A DNA stretch of 64,000 nucleotides from Diadophis punctatus similis (GCA_023053685.1 JALIGW010000004.1:85421399-85485398); one strand, 5' to 3'. Counted from the stretch's first letter, positions 11,622 to 23,815 are shown. Translations and numbers: made by a program. Notes: generated from the letters alone by a model not told the origin.

Positions 11622-11800
11622 CCATCTATTCTATTCTATTCTATTCTATTCTATTCTATTCTATTCTATTCTATTCTATTCTATTCTATTCTATTCTATT
11701 CTATTCTATTCTATTCTATTCTATTCTATTCTAATCTATCCATCCATCCATCCATCCATCCATCCATCCAACCATCCATCCATCCATCCATCTGTATATC
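11622..11800. repeat. (ATTCT)n then (ATCC)n microsatellite
   Basis: About 110 bases of ATTCT units followed by CATC/ATCC units. No LINE tail is recognisable in front of it. Confidence 0.95.
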
Positions 11801-11921
11801 TGTCTATCATCTCTCTCTCTTTTTCTGTCATCCATTTATAATATATCTACCTAGAATCACTTATCTACTGTACCTATCTATCTCTACTTATCATATATCT
11901 ACCTATCTACCTATCAGGTGA

Positions 11922-12143
11922 CGCAGCGGTTAGAGAGCAGTACTGCAGGCTACTTTTGCTGACTGTGATCATTTGAGTTCAGCTGTTCAAATCTCACCGG
12001 CTCAGGGTTGACTCAGCCTTCCATCCTTCCGAGGTAGGTAAAATGAGGACCCAGATTGTTGGGGGCAATGTAAATATATACATTGCTTAATGGTGTAAAC
12101 CGCTTAGAGAGTGCTTGCACTATGAGGCGGTATATAAATCTCA
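11922..12143 (+). mobile_element. tRNA-derived SINE with AAAT tail
   Basis: Head GGTGACGCAGCGGTTAGAG resembles a tRNA A box and GTTCAAATCTC resembles a B box. They are followed by the body words GACTCAGCCTTCC and AAAATGAGGACCCAG and the end word AAACCGCTTAGAGAG. The 3' tail becomes an AAAT microsatellite. The same family is at 38240-38462. It is not a functional tRNA gene. Confidence 0.8.
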
Positions 12144-12147
12144 CAAA

Positions 12148-12222
<75 letters not shown>

Positions 12223-12302
12223 ATGAATGAATGAATGAATGAATGAATGAATAAATGAATGAATGAATGAATGAATAAATAAATAAATAAATAAATAAAT
12301 AA

Positions 12303-12369
<67 letters not shown>

Positions 12370-12665
12370 ATCAATCTATCATCAATCTATCTATCCATCC
12401 ATCCATCCATCCATCCATCCATCCATCCATCCATCCATCCATCTGTATATCTATCATCTCTCTCTTTCTCTCTCATCCATTTATAATATACTGTATCTAC
12501 CTACCTACCTATTATCACCTATCTACCGATCTATCTCTACTTATCATATATCTATCTATCATCTATCTATCAATCCATCCATCCATCCATCCATCCATCC
12601 ATCCATCCATCCATCTATCATCTATTTACCTATCCATCATCTGTCTGTCTGTCTGTCTGTCTGTC
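12144..12665. repeat. Compound tetranucleotide microsatellite
   Basis: AAAT, AATG, AAAT, ATCT, ATCC, mixed ATCT, ATCC again and finally GTCT units. The ATCC-CTGTATATC block occurs both here (12390-12480) and at 11740-11830, so part of this cluster is probably a duplication flanking the SINE. Confidence 0.9.
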
Positions 12666-13264
12666 ATATCTAGGCCATTGTGGTGAAATCAACCCTCAAT
12701 TGCTCAAATGAAACAAACACAAGCATCTGCCAGAGTCAGAGAATCTATTCAGCAGAAGTGATCGTGGCTCTCTTGGTCTTCTGGAAGCTTCTGTCAATAC
12801 AAATATCCCAACTGACAAGCTAGTAGAGTGTTAGGGTAAAGAGTGAGGAGGGAAAGCTTTTGGGGACACACTCCCAGAGCTCATTCATACAGCAATTGCA
12901 TCCCTCCCATGCTCCACTGACTGGATAGCTGAGGTGGGGGTTTTGTTCTGGAGAAAAACTCTCTGCAGTGTGTGGTTGCTAAGAATCTTGCTGGCACACA
13001 ACCCATTCACTCGCTTCATATGCCTAATATTGAGGTAGAGCCCGGTGTGGCCAACTCTTTGCTGCACTGAAAATTGAGCTGGCTAAATAACACTTTAAAG
13101 GTTCTTAGAACATGGCAGAAGGTGTTAATATTGGACAATGTTCCATGCATGATAATTTTGCTCTCTGCTGCAATTAAGAGACCAAAAGTAAAAGTAAGTA
13201 GATGGTGGGTGTTCCCAACAGTAATTTCGACTGTACTAATGGTGATTCTCTTAGCCATTCTTTT
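12666..13264. other. No gene or repeat recognised
   Basis: Mixed-composition sequence without supported features. Confidence 0.4.
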
Positions 13265-13324
13265 TTTTAAACAAACAAACAAACAAACAAACAAACAAAC
13301 AAACAAACAAATAAATAAATAAAT
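13265..13324. repeat. (AAAC)n microsatellite
   Basis: AAAC units ending in AAAT units. Confidence 0.9.
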
Positions 13325-13980
13325 TCTTTCTTTTGTGAAGAAACTGCTGCTAGAAAATACACAAGACTTTCACAAATATTGGACCACAACAAGCTTGTTG
13401 ACACAGGAAGAGAGGGAAAAAAAGAAAAAAAAAAGTGCTGTGTAAGGTCTTGCCTGCAAAGTTAATAGCCTGCTTCCAAATATGGTGACAGAACCCACAC
13501 TTTTGGGTGCCTTCCGTGCACGTAATAATGAAGATAAATTTGCAAACTTCGGCATGTTCTGCTTGCATTTCAATTTCCCATTCCAATCCATCAGTTGTGA
13601 CAGAAGGATACCTGCATTGCCCATTAATGGGCTATTTTTCAATGTTGGGAGAAGATTGTGTGAGATCAGAACCACATGGAGCCTATTTTCATAACCCGGG
13701 AGCAATAAAATGTATATAAATAAACATGGCTTCCTAATCCAACTTCATTAGGCGTCTCGCTTTCTATTTATTGTCGAGGGCCAGATGGCAGAGGATTAAT
13801 TTCTGTATTTCTTACCGAGTGTAGAAGGAGAAGATGTAACAATCTGGTTTTGTTCCAATTGGCAGAGTTAATCCTGATTGGCATTAAAAATCTTCAGGCA
13901 ACACAACACATGATGGAACGTGTCAATCCTCGATTCACGAATATAAGGGCAAGGTGATTTTGTGTGTGAGTCCTCTCTCT
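13325..13980. other. Single-copy-looking sequence
   Basis: No gene supported. 13730-13960 has no repeat character and could be conserved non-coding DNA. Only an alignment could show this. Confidence 0.35.
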
Positions 13981-13986
13981 CTCTAG

Positions 13987-14099
13987 GTCAGGACTCTCCA
14001 ACCCTGGCAACTTTAAGACTTGTGGACTTCAACTCCCAGAATTTCTGACATTCCTGAGGAATTCTGGGAGTTGAAGTCCACAAGTTGTAAAGGTTGGTG
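13987..14099. mobile_element. Palindromic MITE, fold-back type
   Basis: The two halves are near-perfect inverted copies: GACTTCAACTCCCAGAATT on the left and AATTCTGGGAGTTGAAGTC on the right, with outer ends CTCCAACC and GGTTGG. A possible 6-bp duplication CTCTAG flanks it (13981-13986, 14100-14105). Relatives lie at 1782, 25300, 26688, 26810 and 61280. Confidence 0.65.
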
Positions 14100-14539
14100 C
14101 TCTAGATTGGTCAATCAAAAGAGCAAAATATTTTCTAAGCTGTTATCTTACAGAATTTCCCTTCTCATGGGAAATGACCCTCTTCTGCCAAACTAGGTCA
14201 CAAAGCAACAACTGTTATGATATCATCACTTGTGCTATGATACCATGATGCTCAGGGATGTCATCATGGTTTATACTGAATTACACAATCTCTAGGTTGA
14301 TATAAAAGCCATTAATTATAGAAATGATATGAGACAGGGTTGTAAAGTTCAAAAAATACACAATTAGAGTTTGTGCAGCTAGTTCAACCAAGCGGCACTT
14401 GCTACTCAGTAGATAAAGGAAAGTTGAAGATTCGGGTTGGCAAGATAGCCTCTTCTTGCAAAAAGTGTGCATGTTGTGAAGCAGGAAGAAGCTCTCTCTT
14501 CTTTGAAGGATGCCAACTGACTGCAAGTATACACCAAAG

Positions 14540-14710
14540 GTTTCAGTCCTCTGACCTCTCCTATAAGCAGCGTCTACTATTTGAACCATCCAGCCACATT
14601 CTGGTGAAAGAGGAATTCCCTGAGGATGGGATCTAGCATGAGTCTGAAAGCTCAGAAGACTAAATCTCTGGTCCCGGTGGCCGCCCCAGATTGGATCCTG
14701 CAACCACAGG
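14540..14710 (+). mobile_element. Penelope-like terminal fragment, type C
   Basis: Shares GACTAAATCTCTGGTCCCGG and the CCAGATTGGATC-like tail with the 3' end of the Penelope-like fragment at 18748-19600. It carries a hammerhead-like core at 14617-14656: CTGAGGA, a GGGATC/GAGTCT hairpin with TAGCAT loop, then GAAAGCTC. One stem pair is mismatched. Confidence 0.5.
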
Positions 14711-14764
14711 GCGACCATATCTGTGAGGTTTAATGGTAATATTGGCTTCAAGAACTTTTGAATG

Positions 14765-14970
14765 GTGTGGTGGCCTAGAGGTGGAACTCTCGCCTCACAA
14801 TCAGGAGGCTGCGAGTTCGATCCTAGGTAGAGGCAGATATTTCTCTCTCTGGGCACAATGAGAATATATCTGCTGAACAAAACCCCGCATTGGCGACAGG
14901 AAGGGCATCTGGCCAGTAAACACTCAGCTCCATTCAGTTGCCCAGACTCCACCCTGCAGGGGATTATGGG
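14765..14970 (+). mobile_element. tRNA-derived SINE
   Basis: TGGCCTAGAGGTGG resembles an A box and GCGAGTTCGATCC a B box. The 3' part has GAAGGGCATCTGGCCAG, a word also seen in BovB-like tails. A minus-strand copy of the same family is at 16672-16868. Confidence 0.65.
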
Positions 14971-14977
14971 GTCATTA

Positions 14978-15082
14978 GATTTAGATTTATTATTAGAGTT
15001 GGAAGGGACCTTGTAGGTCATCTAGTCCAACCCCCTGCTCAAGCAGGAGTTCCTACACCATTTGAGACAGATGGCAGTTTAC
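14978..15082 (-). mobile_element. CR1 LINE terminal fragment
   Basis: Only the last 100 bases: GAGTTGGAAGGGACC, CATCTAGTCCAACCCCC and CAAGCAGGAGTTCC. The tail (TAGATTTAGATTTATTATT on the plus strand) is the same as at 24764, marking a shared subfamily. Confidence 0.8.
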
Positions 15083-15129
15083 AATCATTAAAAGACGATG
15101 ATGATGATTGGCTTCAAGAACTTTTACAC

Positions 15130-15362
15130 ATGGACCTGTCGATGGAGATTCTCAGTCATCCAAATCACGGTTGTCCCAAAGGTGCTTTTCAAAAGGCAAC
15201 TGGACTTTCTTGGTTTCTTTCCTTGAAAATATTTTGCTTCTCATCCAAGAAGGTTCAGTCAGAGCTGAAGAAGCTGCTTGGATGAGAAGGAAAACATTTT
15301 CAAGGAAAAAAAACCCCAAGAAACGCCAGTTGCCTTTCAGAAAGCATCTTTGGGATTCAGGT
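15130..15362. mobile_element. Inverted pair of Penelope-like type A terminal units
   Basis: A minus-strand unit (15135-15256) meets a plus-strand unit (15262-15360) head to head. Both carry the GTCCCAAAGGTGC / GCATCTTTGGGA ends, and the CTGAAGA boxes face each other across a short GTTCAGTCAGAG linker. Both hammerhead-like cores are damaged (for example GGAAAAC in place of GCGAAAC). Confidence 0.6.
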
Positions 15363-16670
15363 GGAACTGCATTTGAGTCCCCCAAAAACTAGATGCAATG
15401 CAAGACGATTCTTTTTGTTGACCAAAAGGACTCCAGAGAATGCCTGCAATCTTGGCATATTCTCTTCAAAGGAATTTGCCAGTCAGAAACGCAAGATAAC
15501 CCCTTTGTCTCCATTGCTAGTTCTCTTCATGAAAGGAACATCTTTCTACCCAGCAAAATAATGAAGATAGCCGTTTCCATTTACTGTCCCGTTATGATGG
15601 AAATGCAGATATCCCTTTAAGTTTTGTGTCTGCTGTCCATCCTAACTCTATCAGGACCATAATCCTGGCTGAATTGAACTGAGTGAATGAATTGTGTTTT
15701 GTCCAGGCAAGATTGTTCGTATCCGAGACCATCTGCTTACGAATCTGGCAGGCTCCCTTCAAGAATGATGCCCAACTGGGACTTTCTCCCCTAACACAAG
15801 TCTTCCTTGATGAGTTCTTGCTCCACAGGATTTGCATCCAATTTGAATCATCACTCAACAAGTACCAATTAGATGGCGGCATTTCATTTAGACCAGGAAA
15901 CAACAGAATTTAAAAGCGATATCAAGGGAGGTTTCCCTTCAATCTTCCGCCATTCACTTTTTAAGTTTTATGGGAGGGGAAATATTCTTCAGACACTAGG
16001 GGTTAACTCTCTAATGCAATTCACTTTTAATTACTTAGGATGGTGGAGAAGAGAAGCAATAACCTCTCAGTTAAACAGATTTTAATCAGCCAGAAACTGA
16101 TTGTTCCTGGCTCCAAATGTGTTTTAAAAGATCAAAGAGAAGTTTTATTTTCAGAGCTTGCAGGAAGTTTTCCGTCAATCTTGGACACGTTTTAAGTAAG
16201 TCTGTATACCTTTCAGCCTTATCAGTATCCCCGCCATAATACTTCAAGGATTTGAAAGGTGGCAAGTATAAAGAGTCATATTTTCAAAAATAAATTGGGA
16301 TCTACAGCAAGCTGTATCAGTCCAAAGCTCCCTCAGTGTCCCTTCAGGCGATAAACACATTTTACATTCCCATCCTTCTGTTTTTGTCCATAACAAAATG
16401 GTTTTTAGTAAGAAGCACATTAAAGGAAGCTTCTGTGCATAAGGCCTTTGCGTGGAAACCTCATGAGAACATGTGTGGTTCCCTCTTCCATCTGCTTTGT
16501 TGCTGTGGTTGTTATGGTTGTTAGTGTACCATCCATCATGTTGTCAAAAGTGAACCAAGGGGAAACCTCCCTGCCCCAAAGACATTGGGAATGGGAAGAG
16601 AAGACACGGAACAGCCAGAAGGAGCACAAAGTGGAGAGAACTCTCTTTTAATGACCTCGTAATCCCTTAA
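15363..16670. other. No gene recognised
   Basis: Mixed sequence. Several 60-100 codon frames on both strands have no recognisable domains. Confidence 0.4.
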
Positions 16671-16671
16671 T

Positions 16672-16868
16672 TCTGGGTAGAGTCAGGGTGACTGGGTGAA
16701 GCTGAGCGTTTACTGGCTGGATGCCCTTCCTGACGCCTATGGGGAGCTCACAGCAGATATTTTTTCTTTGCACCCTGAGAGAAAAACATCTGTTGCTTCC
16801 TAGGATTGAACTTCTGGGTGGGAGGTGAGTTTCTCCACCATCAGGCTATCATGCCCCTCATGGTTATC
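16672..16868 (-). mobile_element. tRNA-derived SINE
   Basis: Reverse complement of the family at 14765: GGATGCCCTTCCTGACGCC, GCAGATATTTTTTC and a B-box-like AGGATTGAACTT read towards a tRNA-like head near 16860. Confidence 0.6.
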
Positions 16869-17003
16869 AAGAACATGATAGCTGAAATAAAGACTTGCTT
16901 TCTGATACACTGGACAAATATTCCTTTCTAAAAGGCAACTGTACTCCATATGTTGAGAAAGAAGGATTGAGCTGAGCAACTTTTTCCTTTGCAAGAACTG
17001 CTC

Positions 17004-17046
<43 letters not shown>

Positions 17047-17048
17047 TG
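17004..17048. repeat. (GT)n microsatellite
   Basis: About 22 GT units. Confidence 0.95.
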
Positions 17049-17085
17049 TTTGTGGTGTGAGCGGTGTCACCTACCCCTTTTTTAT

Positions 17086-17258
17086 CATTTAGATTACTAC
17101 AACGTGCTCTAGCTGGGGCTGCCCCTTAAGAGCATTTGGAAACTTCAGCTAGTGCAGAATGTGGCCGCATGGATAGTAAATGGTGCCAGAGAGGCATCTC
17201 CTGTAACACCACAACTGCATTGGCTACCAGTGTGTTTCCAGGTGCAATTCAAGGTGCA
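17086..17258 (+). mobile_element. L2 LINE fragment
   Basis: The plus strand encodes the L2-type pattern DYYN, LQLVQN and PQLHWLPV, interrupted by a stop. It joins abruptly to a CR1 fragment in the opposite orientation. Confidence 0.65.
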
Positions 17259-17425
17259 GTCTTCTTTGTGGCAGCCCTTCAAATATTGGAAGACTGCAAT
17301 CATGTCACCCCTGGTCCTTCTTTTCACTTGAGTAGACATACCCAATTCCTGCAAACCGTTCTTTATATGTTTTAGCCTTCAGTCCCTAATCATCTTTGTT
17401 GCTCTTCTTTGCACTCTTTCTAGTT
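17259..17425 (-). mobile_element. CR1 LINE internal fragment
   Basis: The minus strand encodes QELGMST, RTRGDMIAVFQYLKGCHKED, as in the CR1 copy at 58311-59009. Both ends are truncated. Confidence 0.75.
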
Positions 17426-18747
17426 TTTATTATTTTAATTTTTTTTTATAATTTTAGAATTGTAAGCATCCCAGAGACATTGGTTGAGGTGGGCATCTAT
17501 AGAAATCAGAAAACGAAATAAATAACAGTGAGCTAAATGAAAACACTTTCATACATACAGTATATCCTCTGGACTGATTCAGACATTATGTGATTGGTTT
17601 GAGCATGGGTGGACCACACTTAGAAGTTGGTTAGAAGTTAGAACAGGGTTAGAAGTATAAGGAGGTAAAGGGGTTCCAACTTCTTCCTAAGCCAACCAAA
17701 TCAGGAAATCTAAGAGTGAGAACTTTCTGAAGTATCCAACCTATATTAAACATTTTCTGTTGTGTTAACATACGCAATGATTGTCAATTTCATCAATTTC
17801 CTCCAATTTCCTAAAACAATGAGTTATTGGCTTTGGAACTATAGTTATTTCCCTCAAAACAATGGTTTGTGTTGGTCTGTTTTGCATTCATTCTCAGATA
17901 GGCCTGCTCTGTTCCACCCCTGTGTTTATCTGCCTATTAATTTATATTTTAATACATATGTTTTAATAGTTTTAATAGTTTTCTCCAAAGATGCTTTTCT
18001 AACCGCATTTTTTCCTGTCAAAATATATTTGGAAAACCTGTTTTTGAGGACAGAACTGAACTGGGAAATTTCCAGGAATGCTAGAGAGAGGAGATAAGTT
18101 TGCACATTAGCCAGGGAGATTTGAATCAGGTCAGTTCACATCAGAATTCACCACTTTGACTTTCGTGAGCATTTCTGTGCCAGGTGGTTTTGATGCAGCC
18201 ATGGATCTGCCAAACATTTTCAGGAGGGATTCAAACAATTTTATAGTTGTTGGGGAAAAGACGGAGTTAAGTAAGTATATTAGAGAAATATGTTTCTCCC
18301 CTATCCCTTCGTTGTATGGATGCTTTACAAATTTGATATTTTATGAAATAATGAATAATTCAATTTCAGAAATCATTTTAAAACTTGGCTTGGATCCTAC
18401 AAAGAAAAGTTCTGCTTGAATCCAAAAAATATTTTATGTCGTTTTCCCATCCCTTAATCACAGGACATTTTAAACCAATAAGGCTGTGTGGGATAATTTG
18501 TACTTAGTCCTCATGAATTCCTACTCATTTCAATATTCTTTTTTGTTCTGCTTGGCTTCCCAAATGTAGAATTTATAGCTCCATAAACATGAAGGCTATT
18601 TAGGCTTCCTATGAGATTTACTCTTAAGCTTCAGACTTTTGTAACCCTTGCTGGATTTTCTACATGTTCCCAGAAGTCAGCAAAATAAAACTGAAGATTG
18701 AAAGAAGGAGAAAGGAAACAGCAATCTAATCTAATGTAATCTACCAG
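17426..18747. other. No gene recognised
   Basis: AT-rich sequence. Frames of 111 and 87 codons at 17762 and 18156 have no motif I recognise. Confidence 0.4.
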
Positions 18748-19600
18748 ATCCCCTGCATGGATTGCCCTTGTGATTATGTAGCACAGATGGGGAGGAAGCT
18801 AACCACCAGATTGCAAGAACAGAAGCAAGTGATCAGATCAGGAAACCCAAACTCATTGGTACCCACACATTGCAATAAACAAGGACATACATTCAATTTT
18901 GCAGCTACTAAGATTGTTGGTGCTGGGGAAGACTCCTGTGAGTCCCTTGGACTGCAAGGCGATCCAACCGGTCAGTCCTAGAGAAGATCAACCCTGACTG
19001 CTCTTTAGAAGGCCAGATCCTGAGAATGAAACTCAAGTACTTTGGTCACCTAATGAGAAGGAAGGACTCACTGGAGAAGAGCCTAATGCTGGGAAAGATT
19101 GAGGGCAAAAGAAGAAGGGGACAACAGAGAACGAGGTGGCTGGATGGAGTCACTGAAGCAGTCGGCGTGAGCTTAAATGGACTCCGGGGGATGGTAGAGG
19201 GCAGGAAGGCCTGGAGGAATGTTGTCCATGGGGTCACGATGGGTCGGACATGACTTCGTGACTAACAACAACAAGATTGTTGGCCGAGCAGGTACAAAAA
19301 TAGCCAGGGAAATGATTGAAGCATGGAAAATGGGCCCCTTGTCAGTCAACAGCAGTGCTGCATTACCACCAGCTTCTCAGGTACTTAAGAGGCAAAGACT
19401 TGGCAGCACAAAGAAACAACAGCCAATCACCAGCCATCAACACACCAATCAACCAATAGGAAGGCACCACATCAATGCGAATTATAGAATAGCCCAAAGC
19501 ACATATTCCAGTGGAGAGAAGTTCCCTAAGGATGGGCTCCAGCACGTGTCTGAAAACATGGAAGACTAAATCTCTGGTCCCGGTAACTGATCCAGAATGG
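18748..19600 (+). pseudogene. Penelope-like element: endonuclease-domain remnant and type C end
   Basis: The frame at 18757 has a CMDCPCDYVAQMGRKLTTR pattern. This resembles the C-terminal GIY-YIG-type endonuclease of Penelope-like elements, where a CxxC motif is followed by Y-VG/Q-TGRKL, then H and a HTFNF-like block. A BovB insertion (18921-19272) splits it. The frame resumes after 19272 with an REMIEAW-like segment, the expected next motif. The element ends in a type C hammerhead-like core (19523-19562). Reverse transcriptase is absent, so this is a truncated relic. Family assignment is from motif memory and position, not a search. Confidence 0.6.
18921..19272 (+). mobile_element. BovB (RTE) LINE 3' end inserted in the Penelope relic
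   Basis: The plus-strand frame from 19026 encodes the classic BovB C-terminus: YFGHLMRRKDSLEK, GKRRRGQQRTRWLDG, a WRNVVHGVTMGR-like end, then an AAC-type tail. The insertion is bounded by perfect 11-bp duplications AAGATTGTTGG at 18910-18920 and 19273-19283. It is 5'-truncated and 352 bp long. The interrupted Penelope frame continues across the pre-insertion site. Confidence 0.9.
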
Positions 19601-19602
19601 AT

Positions 19603-19645
19603 CTTGCAAAGGAAAGAGTGAACATAACACTCTTTCCTTTGCAAG
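19603..19645. repeat. Perfect 18-bp hairpin
   Basis: CTTGCAAAGGAAAGAGTG and its exact reverse complement are separated by a 7-base loop (19621-19627). It lies directly after the Penelope type C end, so it may be the turning point of an inverted terminal duplication. Confidence 0.85.
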
Positions 19646-21162
<1,517 letters not shown>

Positions 21163-21189
21163 ATGTTGACTCGTGATGGGCACCTGAAT

Positions 21190-21425
21190 TAGTCCCTGCA
21201 GTTTTCTTGGCAAGGTTCTTCAGAAGTAGCTTGCCACTGCTTGCTTCCTAGAGGAGAGAAAGGATGACTCAAGGCCATCCAGCTGGCTTCATGCCTAAGG
21301 TAGGACTAGAACTCACCATCTCCTGGTGATTGACCCAAAGTCCCCCAGTTGGCTTTCAGGCCTAAGGTAGGACTAGAACTTACTGTCTCCTGGTTCCTAG
21401 CCTGATGCTTTAAGTACTAGACCAA
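21190..21425 (-). mobile_element. Sauria-type SINE
   Basis: On the minus strand it has a tRNA-like head near 21420, a B box with GAGTTCTAGTCC (seen twice, suggesting a partial internal duplication), and the end AACCTTGCCAAGAAAACTGC, typical of squamate SINEs with BovB-like tails. Confidence 0.75.
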
Positions 21426-21459
21426 AATGGCTCCCTGGACTGATATGGGTGGAATACAG

Positions 21460-21462
<3 letters not shown>

Positions 21463-21526
<64 letters not shown>
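21463..21526. repeat. (CA)n microsatellite
   Basis: About 32 CA units. Confidence 0.95.
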
Positions 21527-21527
<1 letters not shown>

Positions 21528-21714
21528 CAGTGACAGTTAAAAATATAAGCATCTTACAATATTTGATGCATGTTTTCAATTGTTAAAAAATTGTCTTGGT
21601 TTTCTGATTTTTACTGAAAACTGCACTGACGTTTTCTTTTTTAAAAAATAAAAGCAGTTATAACTATCTTCAATTTCCAAATATTCAGAAAGAATAAATA
21701 CTGGTTTCTGCCTG

Positions 21715-21900
21715 GAAAAGTCCCTGCAGTTTTCTTGGAAAGGTTTTTCAGAAGGATTTGCCATTGCCTTCTTCCAGGGGCTGAGAGGAAGTGACTGGCT
21801 CTAGGACACCCAGCTGCCTTTATACCCAAAGTGAGACTAGAACTCACAATCTCTGGGTTTCTAGCCTGGTGCCTTCACCCTGCACCAGTCTGGCTCTTTT
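21715..21900 (-). mobile_element. Sauria-type SINE
   Basis: Minus strand: AGAGCCAGACTGGTGCAG head, GTGAGTTCTAGTCTCAC B-box region, and CCTTTCCAAGAAAACTGCAG end. Same family as 21190-21425. Confidence 0.75.
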
Positions 21901-21959
21901 GTGGTACTTAAAAATGGTTTTATCTGGATTTCTCCTTTTTCCATATGAATCCTAATCCA

Positions 21960-22075
21960 TCCATCTTCCCTCCCACCCTCCCTCCCTCCCTCCCTCCCTC
22001 CCTTCCTTCCTTCCTTCCTTCCTTCCTTCCTTCCTTCCTTCCTTCCTTCCTTCCTTCCTTCCTTCCTCCCTTCCT
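21960..22075. repeat. (CCCT)n and (CCTT)n microsatellite
   Basis: CCCT units followed by CCTT units. It lies directly upstream of a LINE tail. Confidence 0.95.
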
Positions 22076-22149
22076 TCTTTTATGTACACTGAGAACATTT
22101 GCACCAAAGACAAATTCCTTGTGTGTCCAATCACATTTGGCCAATAAAG
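22076..22149 (+). mobile_element. LINE 3' end, same lineage as 4986-5459
   Basis: TTTTATGTACACTGAGAAC, CACCAAAGACAAATTCCTTG and TTGGCCAATAAAG, joined directly to an ATTCT array. Confidence 0.75.
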
Positions 22150-22375
22150 AATTCTATTCTATTCTATTCTATTCTATTCTATTCTATTCTATTCTATTCT
22201 ATTCTATTCTATTCTATTCTATTCTATTCTATTCTATTCTATTCTATTCTATTCCATTCCATTCCATTCCATTCTATTCTATTCTATTCTATTCTATTCT
22301 ATTCTATTCATTTCTTTCTTTCTTTCTTTCCATCTTTCCTTCTTTTCTTCCCTCCCTCCCTCCCTCCCTTCCTCA
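22150..22375. repeat. (ATTCT)n, (ATTCC)n and TTTC/CCCT arrays
   Basis: ATTCT units, a short ATTCC block, ATTCT again, then TTTC and CCCT units. Confidence 0.95.
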
Positions 22376-23815
22376 AAGAAGTTTTTTCCCCTTTAAAAGT
22401 TTTGCAGGAAAGCATAATTGTTTAATTGAACTAAGTTTTCATGCACAATTGCAATAAGAAATGTCTTATCTCTACCAATTGTTCTCTTGACTTTAATTTA
22501 TTACAATGACGTGCCGAGAATCTTTTTTATTTTTTATTTTTTTGGCAACAAAAGAAGGCATTCGAGCCAGGTCTTCAAATGTTTTTGGAATTGTTCTCCT
22601 TGTTCCTTCCTGGGCTGCTATCCTCAGTCTTGTAGAACATGGGGGATACCTGGAACCAGATGTGATTATATTTTTTTCTGTGTTGGATTGACTACAAAAA
22701 TCAACACTCCATAACAATGAGAAAAAGATCTTAACAGAAAAGGAGGATAAACTACACAAGACCTCATTTTGCAACGCAAACATAGTAGCTCACAGTCTGA
22801 CGGCGCTCTGGAAAGAAATTCAAATAACGCCGATATCCAAGTTCATTTTGAATGAAGGAGAAGAGCATTGGCATCTCCGGCTCTTCCTTCCTAATTAGGA
22901 AGGCAACTCTGAAATGTGAGAGAGAAACATCTGGAGAACTACGTACCTGGTAGTCATGCAAAATCTTTTGTTGTCAAGGCAACTTCTTCCTTAAAATCTT
23001 TAGCAAGAAAGCCCAAGCAAAGGAAAGCAGACAGATAGATTCCTGATTGTGAGTTCTCCAGAGTTCAATCCACTGAGTTAGAGACCGAAGCCATTCTTTC
23101 CTAGGGCTCTGTAGGAAAGCAGAATTTTGCAACCCAGATCTGGTAGCCCTACCACAAAGTGGCAAAAGATCGATTAAGATCTTGGTGAAATCTCAGGATT
23201 CCTCTGGTGCTTCACATCACATGCAATATCTTCTAACGCTGACAATTTTGAGAAAGGTTTGTTGAGCCCTTTTGTTGCATTCTTTGATAGATCAGCCCCA
23301 TATAAGAATGATTTTGCTTATTAAATACGTTGGAATATACACAGTGGAAGGTTTTGGTTATTGAATACACTGTGTGGAGGAACCGGAAGCGTCACGGTGA
23401 TACTGGCTGGAAAATAGCGAAGTTCCGACGAGCTTCACAAAAATGCAGCCAGACAAACTGCTGTGGGGAGGTCTTCAGACCAGAACCGTCCTGGAGGGAC
23501 AGGGGAAGAAGAAGAGGCGTTTCGGAGATCGCGGGGAGCAAGGCAAGCTCCCCAGAAGGTCAGAAACAAGCTCTTGGGGGCAGCAGCCTTTTTTAATGAC
23601 CACTCTTAAGCTGGGGCAACCGGACTAAAGTATCGTGCAGGAGCGGTGTTTGAAGGAAGTGTTGGAGCCAGAGAGAGATTGGCCAGTTTATGAGAAAAAG
23701 AAATTCAAAACAGCTTAACCCTCCTGGTAGCCCTCATTTTTACAATAGTTTACACACCTGCCCATCCACACATTAAGTCCATGAAGTCACAGTGCAGGAT
23801 TTTAATAAAAACCCT
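22376..23815. other. Single-copy-looking sequence with a GC-rich block
   Basis: No gene is firmly supported. 22795-22965 is repeat-free and balanced. 23330-23640 is more GC-rich than its surroundings and holds overlapping 88- and 61-codon plus-strand frames without recognisable domains. It could be the 5' end of an unknown retroelement. Confidence 0.35.

Noticed and set aside
11922..12143. tRNA gene suggested by A-box and B-box words
   Set aside because: The head continues into a SINE body with a microsatellite tail and does not fold into a proper cloverleaf; the same applies at 14765, 31447 and 38240.
14281..15021. 246-codon minus-strand frame
   Set aside because: It runs through a Penelope-like fragment, a SINE and a CR1 tail in the wrong frames, so it is a chance fusion of repeats.
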